64,000 nt of DNA. It comes from Nocardia uniformis NBRC 13702. GTDB taxonomy: Bacteria > Actinomycetota > Actinomycetes > Mycobacteriales > Mycobacteriaceae. Position numbers and translations under genes: made by a program. The DNA lies in the NCBI RefSeq assembly GCF_001613345.1, contig NZ_BDCE01000028.1, positions 26,616 to 90,615 on the forward strand, given 5' to 3'. The notes under the pieces are model-generated. The model was not told the DNA's origin, did no database searches, and saw only the letters and a program-made list of their open reading frames with translations. Below, piece by piece: positions 41,413 through 50,455 of this stretch. Position 1 is the stretch's first letter; each line of letters begins with the position of its first letter.

Positions 41413-41491
41413 ATGGACATGGTAGTCGGACGCCCGTCATCCGATCCGTATGCCGCTTCGAGCATGTAGTTCGGGAATTTTCGATCAGATG

Positions 41492-41545
41492 GCGGATCGC
41501 CGCCGCGCGCCAGCGGACTGCTGGCGCACGGCGGCGGGAATCCGC
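41492..41545 (-). terminator. terminator hairpin of the aztB-C-D operon
   Basis: CGCCGCCGCGCGCCAG is followed after CGGACTG by CTGGCGC and CGGCGGCG, extended outside by GCGGAT / ATCCGC-like bases. The large GC-rich stem-loop lies a few nt after the aztD stop at 41551 and before the Uma2 gene 80 nt on. No T-run. Confidence 0.65.
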
Positions 41546-41550
41546 GCGGG

Positions 41551-42714
41551 TCAGTGGGCGTCGGCGACGACTCCGCTGATCTCGTTCGGGGTGCCGTCCA
41601 GGGTCACCGTGGTCGCGATCTTGCCTGCGGCCAGGTCGATTCGGTGGATCTGCTTGCTGGTCGGGTCGGTGACGTAGACGTCGCTGCCTCGGGCGAAGAT
41701 GGCCGGGCGGGGCTGCTGCCATTCGAGGGGCTCTTCCCACGCGCCGATGACGGGGAGGGTGCGAGTGACGGTGCCCGCCACCGGGTCGATGACGTGGATG
41801 CGGCCGTCGGTGCCGAGGATCAGGGCTTCGCCCTGGGGGCCTCGGGCCAGGGAGCGGAAGGTGTAGCTGGTGCCGAGCGGGACCAGGCGGAGGCTGGCGT
41901 CACGGGTGTCGATGAGGGAAATCTGCTGGGGGCGTTCGAGTTCGGCGTCCTTGTCCTGCTTGTAGTCGCCGAGGGCGATGGGGGACGCGTCGGTGCCCGC
42001 CTGGTTGCCGATACGGCCGTAGGGCGTCGGGCTGGTGACCTTGGTGATGACGCCGTCGCGGTAGATCAGCGCGCCGGTCTGGCAGCCGATGACGACCGCT
42101 TCACCGGCGACGGTGGATTCGCCGTGGACGCCGGGGCAGTCCTCGTTGCGGGCGATCTCCTTGCGGTCCTTGTCGAGAACCGCTATGCCGGTGCGCTTTT
42201 CCTCGGTGCCGAGAGTAATGACGAGTTGGCCGTTGGAGAGTTCGACGGCTACGCCGTGGTGGGGTGCGGCGGTGGTGTAGGTGTCGGTCTTCGGCTTACC
42301 GTGTTCGAGGTCGTGGGGGTCGAAGATGGTGACCTCGCCGGTGCCGTCGGTGAACAGCACGGTGCGGTCGGCGTGGCGGACCACGTGGCCGGGCTTGGCG
42401 CCGGGGAAGGTGATGTCGGTGAATTCGGCGTGGACGGCGTCGAGGACCTGGAAGCCGTCCTTGGTGGACACCATCACGTGGGTGTCGTTACCGGCCGGGT
42501 TGAGGCGGTTGAAGCCCTCGATCTTCAGATCATCTGCCACCGTGAGGGTTTGGCCGTCGAGGAGGTAGATGCCGCCGTCATAGGTGACGGCGAGCGGGTC
42601 GGCGATTTCCGGACGGGCGGGTGTGTCGTCGCTGCCGCAACCGCTCAGGGCTACCGCCGCGGCCAGCAGGCCGGTGAGAGCCGCTGACGAGCGGGCTCTG
42701 GTGTGCATGGACAT
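41551..42714 (-). CDS. aztD: periplasmic/extracytoplasmic zinc metallochaperone AztD (lipoprotein)
   Basis: A 387-aa lipoprotein: signal peptide AALTGLLAAAVALSGC (Cys about 26) then a beta-propeller-like body. Blocks such as VVRHADRTVLFTDGTGEV, APHHGVAVELSNGQLVITLG and the CPGVHGES...VIGCQTGALIY pair of cysteines are typical of AztD, which hands zinc to AztC. It follows aztC by 44 nt and ends the operon. The same cysteine block is seen in the C-terminal part of the AztB fusion (CLEPRGS...VFGCADGALMV). Confidence 0.88.
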   Translation of the reverse strand: MSMHTRARSSAALTGLLAAAVALSGCGSDDTPARPEIADPLAVTYDGGIYLLDGQTLTVADDLKIEGFNRLNPAGNDTHVMVSTKDGFQVLDAVHAEFTDITFPGAKPGHVVRHADRTVLFTDGTGEVTIFDPHDLEHGKPKTDTYTTAAPHHGVAVELSNGQLVITLGTEEKRTGIAVLDKDRKEIARNEDCPGVHGESTVAGEAVVIGCQTGALIYRDGVITKVTSPTPYGRIGNQAGTDASPIALGDYKQDKDAELERPQQISLIDTRDASLRLVPLGTSYTFRSLARGPQGEALILGTDGRIHVIDPVAGTVTRTLPVIGAWEEPLEWQQPRPAIFARGSDVYVTDPTSKQIHRIDLAAGKIATTVTLDGTPNEISGVVADAH

Positions 42715-42758
42715 GGGGTGTGCTCCTCATCTTGGTGTTACTCAACGCTTGTGGGAGA

Positions 42759-43664
42759 TCAGCGCGGGGTGAGGCCGGTGACTATGGACTCGGTATTGGC
42801 GCGCATCATTTCCAGATAGGTGGCCGCTCCCCCACCGGGCTCGGTCAGCGACTCGGTGTGCAGCGCGACGACCTGGACGTTCACTCCCGCTTGTTCGGCG
42901 AGCACCCGGGCCAGGCGGTCCGGCTGGGAGGAGTCGGCGAAGATGGTGGGCACGCCGGTGTCGCGGACGGCGGCTGCCAGGTCGGCGATATCGGAGGCGC
43001 TCGGCGAGGCCAGGGCGGTGCCGCTGGGGATGATCGCGCCGATCACCTCGAAGCCGAAACGTCCTGCCAGGTAGCCGAATACGTGATGATTGGTGACCAG
43101 TCTGCGGTGTTCGGGGGCGAGGCTGGTGAAGCGTGCGGTCATCCAGGTGTCGAGCTGGTCGAGTTCGGCGAGGTAGCGGTCGGCGTTGGCGCGAATCGCC
43201 TGGGTGTCGATACCGGGTAGGTCGAGTAGGCGGGTGCTGATCAGTTCGGCGGCACTGCGACCTCGGGCCGGGTCGGTCCAGAAGTGCGGGTCGGGGGTGT
43301 CGCTGCCGCGATAGCGCACGGGGTTGACCTGGTCGCCGACCGAAAGGGTTGGGACACCGGATTCTTCGGCCGCGATAACGTGACGTTGGACGCCCTCTTC
43401 GAGACCGAGGCCATTGTGGATGAGCAGCGTGGCGCGATCGATGCGGGCGGCCTGCTGGGCGGAGATCGCGAACTGGTGCGGGTCCGCGCCGTGCGGCATC
43501 AGCACCATGACGTTGGCGGTATCGCCGACGATCTCGCGGGTCATATCGCCGAGAATGTTGGTGGTTACGACGATGTCGATGCGGTCGGAGTCGCCGCTGG
43601 AGCAGGCGGGGAGCAGCAGGAGCGCGAGCAGGGCCGCCAGGCCCGCCCGGAGGATGGTTTTCAT
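42759..43664 (-). CDS. aztC: zinc ABC transporter substrate-binding lipoprotein AztC
   Basis: A 301-aa cluster-A-I solute-binding lipoprotein (AALLALLLLPACSSGD, Cys about 21). Zinc ligands are expected in MPHGADPHQF, DPHFWTDPARG, TNHHVFGYLAGRFG and FADSSQPDRLARVLAEQ (the Asp). AztC captures zinc outside the membrane and delivers it to AztB. Its start overlaps the aztB fusion stop by 4 nt (ATGA). Lacks the long His-rich loop of ZnuA, as in AztC. Confidence 0.92.
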   Translation of the reverse strand: MKTILRAGLAALLALLLLPACSSGDSDRIDIVVTTNILGDMTREIVGDTANVMVLMPHGADPHQFAISAQQAARIDRATLLIHNGLGLEEGVQRHVIAAEESGVPTLSVGDQVNPVRYRGSDTPDPHFWTDPARGRSAAELISTRLLDLPGIDTQAIRANADRYLAELDQLDTWMTARFTSLAPEHRRLVTNHHVFGYLAGRFGFEVIGAIIPSGTALASPSASDIADLAAAVRDTGVPTIFADSSQPDRLARVLAEQAGVNVQVVALHTESLTEPGGGAATYLEMMRANTESIVTGLTPR

Positions 43665-45706
43665 CGGCCTGTCTCCACCATGTGTGCGGGGGTGATATCG
43701 AGCGGGAATGTTCGTGCGCGACGCAGGTTGTCGCGGTAGTCGATCTCGTGCACCGCGCGGCCCTCGGCATCGTTGATATAGGCGCGGTTGGTGTCGATCT
43801 CGATGACGGGCGAGGTGTCACCGGAGACGGCCGCTGTGAGCACCTGTGTCCGTGCGCTTTCCACACCTGTGGTCAGATCGTGGGCGTGCAGTACCCCGTC
43901 GCGGGTCAGGGTCAGCAGTGCACTGCCTTCGCCTGCGGTATTGGCGGCAACGACGGGTCCGGTCTCGACGAGAACCCAGGTGTGCGCGCGGCTGTCGAGC
44001 ACCCAGGCGCCGCGGTCACCGGCCCGGGCGGCGAGGGCGGTGCTGCCCGCGCGGTGGGTGAACTCGGTGGCGCGTTCGGCCGCGGGAACCGGCTGCGGGT
44101 AGGCAATCTTCACCGCGGTGAACCGGCCCTCATCGGCCGAAACCATCAAAGCACCGTCCGCGCAGCCGAATACGACTCCACGCCGGGTGGTGGCCGAGCC
44201 GCGAGGCTCGAGGCACGACTCAGTGAGCGGTGTGACCGCGGCACCGTCGCGATCTCGGACTTCCGCTGTCCCGGAACCGGATACGACAACGAGATGTTCG
44301 GCGTAGGGCAGTGCGATGCCGTCGATCACGCCTCGCTCGGTGACGGTGCCCGCCTCCAGCGCCGCGCGGTCCAGCAGGATCGTCCGGGGCATTGAGCCGT
44401 CGACAATCATCGCGGTGATCACCACATCGCTGTGCACACCCGTCGCCCCGCCGCGCGGCACGCTCCCGACATCCTTGGTCGTCGCCCGGTAGTAGTGCAC
44501 GTGGTCACCGTGGTCGACCGTCCACGCGCCGCCGTCCACGATGCGCGCCGCGTCGGCGGTGATCGGGTAGGCGAAGCGGCCATCGCCGGTCATGCGCACC
44601 ACATTCGGCACCTCGCCGCCGTCGGTGACCTCCTCGGTAATCAGGTCGACCACGCGGACCGCGCCGTCGGGATCGGCGACCACCAGTCGCGATTGCGGAC
44701 CGTCGGCCTCCTCCGCGCCCTCCACGTAGCCGTGCGGCTTCTCCTCGGGCACAACGTCATCGGAGGGCGACGTCCCGCACCCGATCAGCGGCAGGATCGC
44801 ACCGACCACCATGAACAGCACGAGTACATTCACGCCCGATCCGGCCAGTCGCGTGCGTGACCGGATCGTGTTCGCGGACAGGCGGGTCCGCAGCCGCGTG
44901 CGCAGCTGCGCCACGGCGGCCGATACGAAGAACTCCCCGACCGCGATGGCCGCAATGGTCGCTCCCGCCGCCGTTCCGGCATGCCAGGACACCAAAAGTC
45001 CGGTAACAGTGGCGACTCCGCCGAACAGTGCCGCCAACGCCATAATCACCGGAATACGGTGCGACCAGTAGGTGGCGGCCGCCGGTGGTGCGATGAGCAG
45101 GCCGAAGACGAGCAGGGTGCCCACCACGTGGAAGGACGCGACGATCGCGAGGGTCAGTAGTCCGAGCAGGGCCCCCTGCGCCCAGCGCGGACGTAGTCCG
45201 AGCGTGTGTGCGGTGCGTGGGTCGAAAGCGAGCGCCACGAACGCGCGATGCCCGAGGACCGCTATCAGCAGCGAAATCGCCAGTGCGACAGCCAGGTACA
45301 CCACATCCTGAGCACGGATCGCCAGGATGTCGCCGAACAGTAGTCCGGTGACATCGACGGCGAACGATTGCGAGCGCGACACAATGATCACGCCCAGCGA
45401 CAGCATTCCGGCGAAGAGCAATCCGATCGCGGTATCGGCCGCGAATCGTTGGTTTCGCCCCAGGGCCGTGACGCCGACCGCCATGGCTCCGGCACTGAAT
45501 GCCGCACCCACGATCAGGTTCCCACCGAGCAGCGCGGCCACCGCCACACCGGGCAGCAAACCCTGGGCCATCGCCTGACCCAGGAATGCCATACCACGCA
45601 CCACCACCCAGGTCCCGGCGAGAGCGCAGATGCCCGAGACGAGCAGGCCACCCCATAGCGCTCTCTGCACGAACGTCACCTCGAACGGGGCGATCAGCCA
45701 CTCCAT
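43661..45706 (-). CDS. aztB: zinc ABC permease AztB fused to an AztD-like domain
   Basis: ATG at 45706 gives 681 aa; the in-frame TTG at 45739 would overlap the Zur-like box and is rejected. Residues 1-285 are a metal-ABC-3 permease (MEWLIAPFEVTFVQRALWGG, ...SFHVVGTLLVFGLLIAPPAA) with about eight membrane segments. Residues ~291-310 form another hydrophobic segment ending LPLIGC, which looks like a lipoprotein signal peptide, and ~310-681 are an AztD-like propeller including a DHGDHVHYY cluster and the two-cysteine block. The reading frame is continuous, so two genes appear to have fused. Confidence 0.88.
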   Translation of the reverse strand: MEWLIAPFEVTFVQRALWGGLLVSGICALAGTWVVVRGMAFLGQAMAQGLLPGVAVAALLGGNLIVGAAFSAGAMAVGVTALGRNQRFAADTAIGLLFAGMLSLGVIIVSRSQSFAVDVTGLLFGDILAIRAQDVVYLAVALAISLLIAVLGHRAFVALAFDPRTAHTLGLRPRWAQGALLGLLTLAIVASFHVVGTLLVFGLLIAPPAAATYWSHRIPVIMALAALFGGVATVTGLLVSWHAGTAAGATIAAIAVGEFFVSAAVAQLRTRLRTRLSANTIRSRTRLAGSGVNVLVLFMVVGAILPLIGCGTSPSDDVVPEEKPHGYVEGAEEADGPQSRLVVADPDGAVRVVDLITEEVTDGGEVPNVVRMTGDGRFAYPITADAARIVDGGAWTVDHGDHVHYYRATTKDVGSVPRGGATGVHSDVVITAMIVDGSMPRTILLDRAALEAGTVTERGVIDGIALPYAEHLVVVSGSGTAEVRDRDGAAVTPLTESCLEPRGSATTRRGVVFGCADGALMVSADEGRFTAVKIAYPQPVPAAERATEFTHRAGSTALAARAGDRGAWVLDSRAHTWVLVETGPVVAANTAGEGSALLTLTRDGVLHAHDLTTGVESARTQVLTAAVSGDTSPVIEIDTNRAYINDAEGRAVHEIDYRDNLRRARTFPLDITPAHMVETGR

Positions 45707-45723
45707 GACAGCGCACACTATTA

Positions 45724-45738
45724 TGAAAACGATTATCA
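45724..45738. promoter_or_regulatory. Zur-like operator between aztB and aztA
   Basis: TGAAAACGATTATCA is an imperfect 15-nt inverted repeat close to the actinobacterial Zur box (TGaaAatgatTttCA type). It lies in the 48-nt gap between the divergent starts, where a zinc-loaded repressor would block both promoters. The gap is too short for much else. Confidence 0.75.
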
Positions 45739-45754
45739 ATACAAGTTAGGTGAT

Positions 45755-46456
45755 GTGGTGAACATTCAGCGAATGCCCGCGGTGCGCATCGAGGGGCTCA
45801 CGGCGGGGTACCGGGCGCGGACGGTACTTCGACAGGTCACCGCCGAGATTCCGGCGAGCCGGGTGACGGCGATCGTCGGACACAATGGGTCGGGGAAGTC
45901 CACGCTGCTCGGGGCGATCGCCGGGGTGCTCGAACCTTCGTCGGGCAGCGTCGTGCGGACAGGGCGGCACCGGCCCGCACTGGTGGTTCAGCAGAGCACG
46001 GTACCCACGACGCTGCCGATAACCGTTCGCGAGACGGTAGCCATGGGGCGATGGGCGCACCGGGGACCGTGGCGCAGGCTGACCCGCGACGATCAGAAGA
46101 CGGTGCGCGAGTCCATGGATCGCCTCGGGATCACAGACCTCGCGGACCGCCGACTCAGCGACCTCTCCGGTGGACAGCGGCAACGCGCCCTACTCGCGCG
46201 AGCACTAGCCCAGCAATCGGATCTGCTACTGCTCGATGAGCCCACCACCGGGTTGGATATCGAAGCACAGCAAGAGATCTCACGCACGCTCCGCGAGATT
46301 GTCGCGACCGGCACCACCGTTGTGCTCGCCACACACGACCGCGCCGAAGCCCTGGACGCCGACTACTGCCTGCTACTGCGCGATGGCGAACTGGTCGATG
46401 CCGGTGCCCCGCACGATGTCATCCCGCAACGAGCGACCGCGCCCACACCGGCTTGA
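45755..46456 (+). CDS. aztA: zinc ABC transporter ATP-binding protein AztA
   Basis: A 233-aa ABC ATPase with Walker A GHNGSGKST, Q-loop VVQQSTVP, signature LSGGQRQR, Walker B LLLLDEPTTGLD and switch His in ATHDRAE. Such short ATPases power AztBC-type zinc import. GTG at 45755 or the adjacent GTG at 45758 is the start. It is divergent from aztB-aztC-aztD with a shared Zur-like site. Confidence 0.92.
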   Translation: MVNIQRMPAVRIEGLTAGYRARTVLRQVTAEIPASRVTAIVGHNGSGKSTLLGAIAGVLEPSSGSVVRTGRHRPALVVQQSTVPTTLPITVRETVAMGRWAHRGPWRRLTRDDQKTVRESMDRLGITDLADRRLSDLSGGQRQRALLARALAQQSDLLLLDEPTTGLDIEAQQEISRTLREIVATGTTVVLATHDRAEALDADYCLLLRDGELVDAGAPHDVIPQRATAPTPA

Positions 46457-46504
46457 TGCGTCCATGGGGCCGTGAGGGTTTGAATGCACGCGCACCGGTT
46501 GATG

Positions 46505-46540
46505 GTGCGGATTCCGGCCACCGGCACGCCGGAATGACGG
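46505..46540. repeat. intergenic palindromic element, half copy
   Basis: GTGCGGATTCCGGCCACC followed by GGCACGCCGGAATGACGG is the right half of the element found complete at 48553 and elsewhere. It lies between the convergent aztA and ParA-like genes. The rest of 46457-46691 holds no gene that I can support. Confidence 0.65.
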
Positions 46541-46691
46541 TGCGCGGCCCGTGGGCCGGGCGACCCGACGGGCGATGCGGGCACAGGAAGTCGAAGGCCA
46601 GGGCGACCTTCCGGTCGCGGCGGACCCGACCGGCGCCAGAATCGGCTGCTTCACGGCGGTAAGCCCGCGATGGTCACCGAGCAGGAGCGGT

Positions 46692-47708
46692 CTATCGCCC
46701 CCAGGCCAGTTTGATTCTCGTGGTGGTCAGGAAATCGTCGGTCAGCTCACGCAGCGCCAGGAATTGTCCACCGGTCCCGTACTTCTGCCGCAGACTGCCG
46801 AAATCGATGTATTCCGCTGCTGCCGCAATCTGATTCGACTCCGGAATTCGGGTCGGAAAAAGGCGCGGCAGTCCGCGATTGCGGCGCAGGTCGTCGAGGA
46901 TGCGCTGATGTACCGCCGAGGAGCGGCGGTATTTGGTGACCACGACGCCGAGTTCCTCGATAGGACAACCCCATCGGGCCGATAGCTGCCGAATCCTGGT
47001 CTGCACCGCGGGGATTCCGTAGGTCGACATGAAGTCGGGGATGGTGGGGATGACGTAGCCGTCGGCAATGCGCAGCCCGTTCTGAGTGACCAGGCCGAGA
47101 CTGGGTGGGCAGTCGATCAGCACGTAGTCATAGTTGAACAGGATCCCACTGAGCGAATCGGCGAGGATGGCGGTCGGATCCACACTATTGACCTGGGTCA
47201 GATCATCCTGGAGCGCAATGAGTTTCAGCGAGGACGGCAGCAGGTCCACCGAATCGACCGTATGCATGGCGGAAACTCCGTGCTGCACCAGCTCCGCCGC
47301 GTCCCGGGGACGGTAACCGGCGAGGACATCACCGAATACCGACGCGAGGGTGTGGTCGCCGTAATCCAGGTCCGCCGCATGCCTTTCGCCGACCATCATG
47401 GTGGTGAGATTGCGCTGCGGGTCGAGGTCGATGAGCAGGACGCGCTTGCCGAATTCGGCGGACAGGATTTCCGCGAGCGCGGCGGTAGTGGTCGTTTTGC
47501 CCACTCCGCCCTTCAGATTGAAGGTCGCGACCACATAGGGGCGACTACGGCCGGGCGACGGATTACGTTCCCAGATCCGTCGCGGACGTTCGAAGTGCAG
47601 GACACGATCGGCCTTATCGGGCCACTCCCAGGAAAATCCGTCGTTCGCGGCGAATCCCGCCGAGCGGACACGCTCTTCGGGCAACACCTCACCGCGCAAC
47701 TCCACCAA
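46692..47708 (-). CDS. ParA-family ATPase (orphan)
   Basis: A 338-aa ParA/MinD ATPase. Deviant Walker A KGGVGKTTTT near residue 66-75 with the signature first Lys, Walker A' LLIDLDPQRNLT, and Walker B YVLIDCPPSLG. About 55 extra N-terminal residues (including FSWEWPDKADRVLHFERPRR) precede the ATPase and are unlike standard chromosomal ParA. No ParB or parS-like cluster is nearby, so it may position some other cargo. Single gene on the minus strand, convergent with aztA. Confidence 0.82.
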   Translation of the reverse strand: MVELRGEVLPEERVRSAGFAANDGFSWEWPDKADRVLHFERPRRIWERNPSPGRSRPYVVATFNLKGGVGKTTTTAALAEILSAEFGKRVLLIDLDPQRNLTTMMVGERHAADLDYGDHTLASVFGDVLAGYRPRDAAELVQHGVSAMHTVDSVDLLPSSLKLIALQDDLTQVNSVDPTAILADSLSGILFNYDYVLIDCPPSLGLVTQNGLRIADGYVIPTIPDFMSTYGIPAVQTRIRQLSARWGCPIEELGVVVTKYRRSSAVHQRILDDLRRNRGLPRLFPTRIPESNQIAAAAEYIDFGSLRQKYGTGGQFLALRELTDDFLTTTRIKLAWGR

Positions 47709-47870
47709 GTCCGAAACCCTTCACCTCAGCGACCGTCGGAACGATCCGGCTCAGCCTAGTAACTCGAACCGACGAAGGCTGGTTACGACACCGGCGGATC
47801 TGCAACATAATGCGCTATATCGTGTTCCATCGCACAGGTGAGGACAGCCTGGGTCTGACACAATCCCCGG

Positions 47871-48518
47871 ATGCGTTATTTCGAGGGTGTGAGCGGCCTG
47901 GTGCATTACCGAAGATGGCCGGTCGAACATCCCACCGCGGTTCTCGTGCTGCTACACGGCCTCGGCCAACAGAGCGCCGACTACCACCGGTTCAGCCGGG
48001 CTCTGAACAGACACGGCATCGAGGTGTGGGGAATCGACCACATCGGACACGGGCTAAGTGAGGGCGAGACCGGATCCATAGCGGAAATCGATGACCTAGC
48101 TGCGAATACATTGGGACTGATCGGTCTGGTGAGGGACGCTCAGTCGGATGTACCCCTGGTAGTGCTGGGACATTCGCTCGGTGCCGGAACCGCCCTGATC
48201 GCGATGATGTCGGATTCGCCTGTGGTGGACTCGGTTTCCGCTGTCGTACTGACCGGTACCCCGGAACGCGCTGCGATACTGGACGTCCCGGCTCCCCGAG
48301 TGCCGACGCTGGTGCTGCACGGCGGCGACGACCGCCGGGCACCGATCGGGCCGATCCGAGCCTGGTCAGCGATGCGACCCACGGTGGAAATGCGCGAATA
48401 CGCCAATGCCGGACACGATTTGCTACACGAACCGGTGCACCGGGCTGTCACCGAGACGGTGCTCGACTTCATCTCGACGACGCGGTCGCGGATGCCGCAA
48501 TTGGTTTCGCACTACTGA
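47871..48518 (+). CDS. alpha/beta hydrolase, monoacylglycerol-lipase-like
   Basis: A 215-aa serine hydrolase: LLHGLGQQSADYHRFSRAL (oxyanion), GIDHIGHGLSEG, nucleophile elbow GHSLGAGTAL, acid Asp in LHGGDDRRAP and His in NAGHDLLHEP. The 'lid' region is short. The pattern GIDHIGHGLSEG is that of lysophospholipase/monoacylglycerol lipases. Convergent with the GNAT gene across an intergenic element. Confidence 0.82.
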   Translation: MRYFEGVSGLVHYRRWPVEHPTAVLVLLHGLGQQSADYHRFSRALNRHGIEVWGIDHIGHGLSEGETGSIAEIDDLAANTLGLIGLVRDAQSDVPLVVLGHSLGAGTALIAMMSDSPVVDSVSAVVLTGTPERAAILDVPAPRVPTLVLHGGDDRRAPIGPIRAWSAMRPTVEMREYANAGHDLLHEPVHRAVTETVLDFISTTRSRMPQLVSHY

Positions 48519-48552
48519 GCGCTTGGTCAGAAGTTCGACGCTTTACACCCCT

Positions 48553-48642
48553 CGTCATTCCGGCGTGCTTGTGGCCGGAATCCACACCCGAAAGTGCGTG
48601 CCACACAGTGTGGATCCCGGCCACAAGCGCGCCGGGATGACG
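48553..48642. repeat. intergenic palindromic element, full copy
   Basis: Left half CGTCATTCCGGCGTGCTTGT continues GGCCGGAATCCAC; the right half GTGGATCCCGGCCACAAGC continues GCGCCGGGATGACGG. The two halves are near-perfect inverted repeats around a ~20-nt centre containing a second small repeat (GTGCCACACAGTGTGG). It sits between convergent hydrolase and GNAT genes. See copies at 46505, 50334, 53314 and 54274. Confidence 0.8.
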
Positions 48643-48755
48643 GGACGGTTCGCCACTAAACGTGCGGTATTTCGGCACACGCTCAGGTTCTCAGCGCGAT
48701 GCCGCCTACCAACCCGCCATTCCGGCCAGTGGTGGGCGACATCACGGAGGCTGAT

Positions 48756-49373
48756 TCAGCCGCGGAACCACATGGGGCGCAAGGTCGGCCCGTTCTCGGG
48801 CAGGACGAGCGGCTCACCCTCGAGCGCGAATCCGCAGCGGGCGTACAGGCGTGACGAGCGTTCGGTGCTGGCCTCCAGGTAGGCGGGGACGCCCGCGTCG
48901 GCGGCCGCCTTCACCCGGTCGGTGACGATGGCGGCACCGGCGCCCTTTCCGCGATGCTCCGGCAGTGTCACGATGACGTGCAGGTAGCGGTGCGGGAACT
49001 CGGCGGGATGGTGTTCGACGAGCATGCCGGTCAAGGCCGTCAACCGCCGGAACGGTTGGATCGGTGTACTCGCGTACAGCTCGGCCATCTCGGCGGCTTC
49101 CCGCCGACAGCGATCCAGGCTGGTGACATTGGTCTGCCACAGCGACACCGCCCAGATATCGTCGCCCGTCCCGGCGACCCACACTTCGTCGTCGCGCATG
49201 GTCTTCTCGACCAGTTCGGTCGCGTACGTCGTGCCGGATTGTTCGACCAGTTCCGGATGGCCCTCCATCACCCAGCTGTACACCACCTCGTCGACGCTCG
49301 CCGCGGCGAACACCCGCGCCACCGCGTCGAGTTCGTCCAGGCCCGCCCGGCGGACCACCACCTGCGTATCCAT
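48756..49373 (-). CDS. GNAT family N-acetyltransferase
   Basis: ATG at 49373 is preceded by GGGAGGTTGCAG, giving 205 aa. The GNAT core is visible: HVIVTLPEHRGKGAGAAIVT (motif A, acetyl-CoA pyrophosphate loop R-G-K-G-A-G) and YLEASTERSSRLYARCGFAL (motif B). Substrate unknown. The longer frame from 49412 overlaps the opposite TetR promoter region and is less likely. Confidence 0.85.
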   Translation of the reverse strand: MDTQVVVRRAGLDELDAVARVFAAASVDEVVYSWVMEGHPELVEQSGTTYATELVEKTMRDDEVWVAGTGDDIWAVSLWQTNVTSLDRCRREAAEMAELYASTPIQPFRRLTALTGMLVEHHPAEFPHRYLHVIVTLPEHRGKGAGAAIVTDRVKAAADAGVPAYLEASTERSSRLYARCGFALEGEPLVLPENGPTLRPMWFRG

Positions 49374-49464
49374 CTGCAACCTCCCGATGTGAACAGTGTC
49401 TTCGAAAGCCAAGGTATGGAGTGGTCGGCAGGTTTACGAACATTTCGTCACACTGGGTGGTGTG

Positions 49465-50271
49465 ATGAAATCCGATCGGCCACGGTGCGAGGTCTGCGGC
49501 GAGGAACTTACCCAACCGAGCCTGGGACGTCGCCGCAGGTATTGCTCGCGGTCCTGTCAGGCCCGCGCCTACCGCGCCCGCCAGCACCCCGCGCCCGCAC
49601 CGCACCGTCGCCCCGTCCGGCCGCAACGGCTCACCATGGTCGCCATCGTTCGCGCCGCCGTGGACCTGGCCGACCGCGAGGGACTCGACGGACTCTCCAT
49701 GCGACGCCTCGCCACCGACCTCGGTGTGGCGACAACCAGCCTGTACCGCCACTTCCCCGACCGCGACGCCCTGCTCGCCGAAATGGCCGAACTGGCGCTC
49801 GCCGAAACTCCCCCGCCGCCAGCAGATCTCACCGGCTGGCGCACCCGGCTCAGCTACGAGGCCCACGGCGAATGGCAGCTCTACCGCCGCCACCCCTGGA
49901 TGCTCCCCGTCCTGGCCCAAACCCGCCCACCAATGGGCCCGACCCTGCTCGACCACCTGGAACGCTCATTCGCCGCCCTCTACCGCCCCGGCATGACCCG
50001 CGAAACCATGCTGGCCATCTACCTCTCGGTCTCCGGCCTGGTACAGGGCCTGGCCCTACTCCTCAACTCCGAACGCACACCCATCGACACCGTCACCGCC
50101 GAAACCCGCGCCGCCGAGACGATAGCCCTGGTCTCCCCCGACACCCACCCCATGCTGTTCCAATTCTTCGAAGACGACGCCGACGGCCTCGATATGGATC
50201 TCGACAAGCTACTCGACGACTGCCTGGCCCTACTCTTCGACGGCGTTGCCATCCGCCACTTTCCGACGTAA
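49465..50271 (+). CDS. TetR family regulator with N-terminal zinc-finger-like segment
   Basis: A 268-aa repressor starting MKSDRPRCEVCGEELTQP with a C-x2-C...C-x3-C cluster (residues 8-39, ending RYCSRSCQARAYRARQ) before the TetR helix-turn-helix (LADREGLDGLSMRRLATDLG, then VATTSLYRHFPDRDALLAEM). The C-terminal domain resembles TetR_C ligand pockets. The zinc-finger-like prefix is found in a subset of actinobacterial TetR proteins. Divergent from the GNAT gene, a possible target. Confidence 0.85.
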   Translation: MKSDRPRCEVCGEELTQPSLGRRRRYCSRSCQARAYRARQHPAPAPHRRPVRPQRLTMVAIVRAAVDLADREGLDGLSMRRLATDLGVATTSLYRHFPDRDALLAEMAELALAETPPPPADLTGWRTRLSYEAHGEWQLYRRHPWMLPVLAQTRPPMGPTLLDHLERSFAALYRPGMTRETMLAIYLSVSGLVQGLALLLNSERTPIDTVTAETRAAETIALVSPDTHPMLFQFFEDDADGLDMDLDKLLDDCLALLFDGVAIRHFPT

Positions 50272-50333
50272 ATACTCGCTGCGACGCGATTCAGAGGCTG
50301 GTGCCGCAGCCAGTGGGGCGCCGCGGAGCCTTC

Positions 50334-50425
50334 CGTCATTCCGGCGTGTTGTTGGCCGGAATCCATCACGATCAGCTCATGCGGCGCGGAGTGCGGATCC
50401 CGGCCACAAGCATGCCGGGATGACG
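50334..50425. repeat. intergenic palindromic element, full copy
   Basis: Starts CGTCATTCCGGCGTGTTGTT, ends CATGCCGGGATGACG, with inner GGCCGGAATCCA and GGATCCCGGCCA. It separates the convergent TetR and KptA genes. Confidence 0.8.
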
Positions 50426-50455
50426 AGTTTCGCTTCAACCATTCTTGACGCCGCG

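Noticed and set aside
41554..42687. 377-codon plus-strand frame opposite aztD
   Set aside because: Shadow frame; aztD has a signal peptide, family motifs and operon context.
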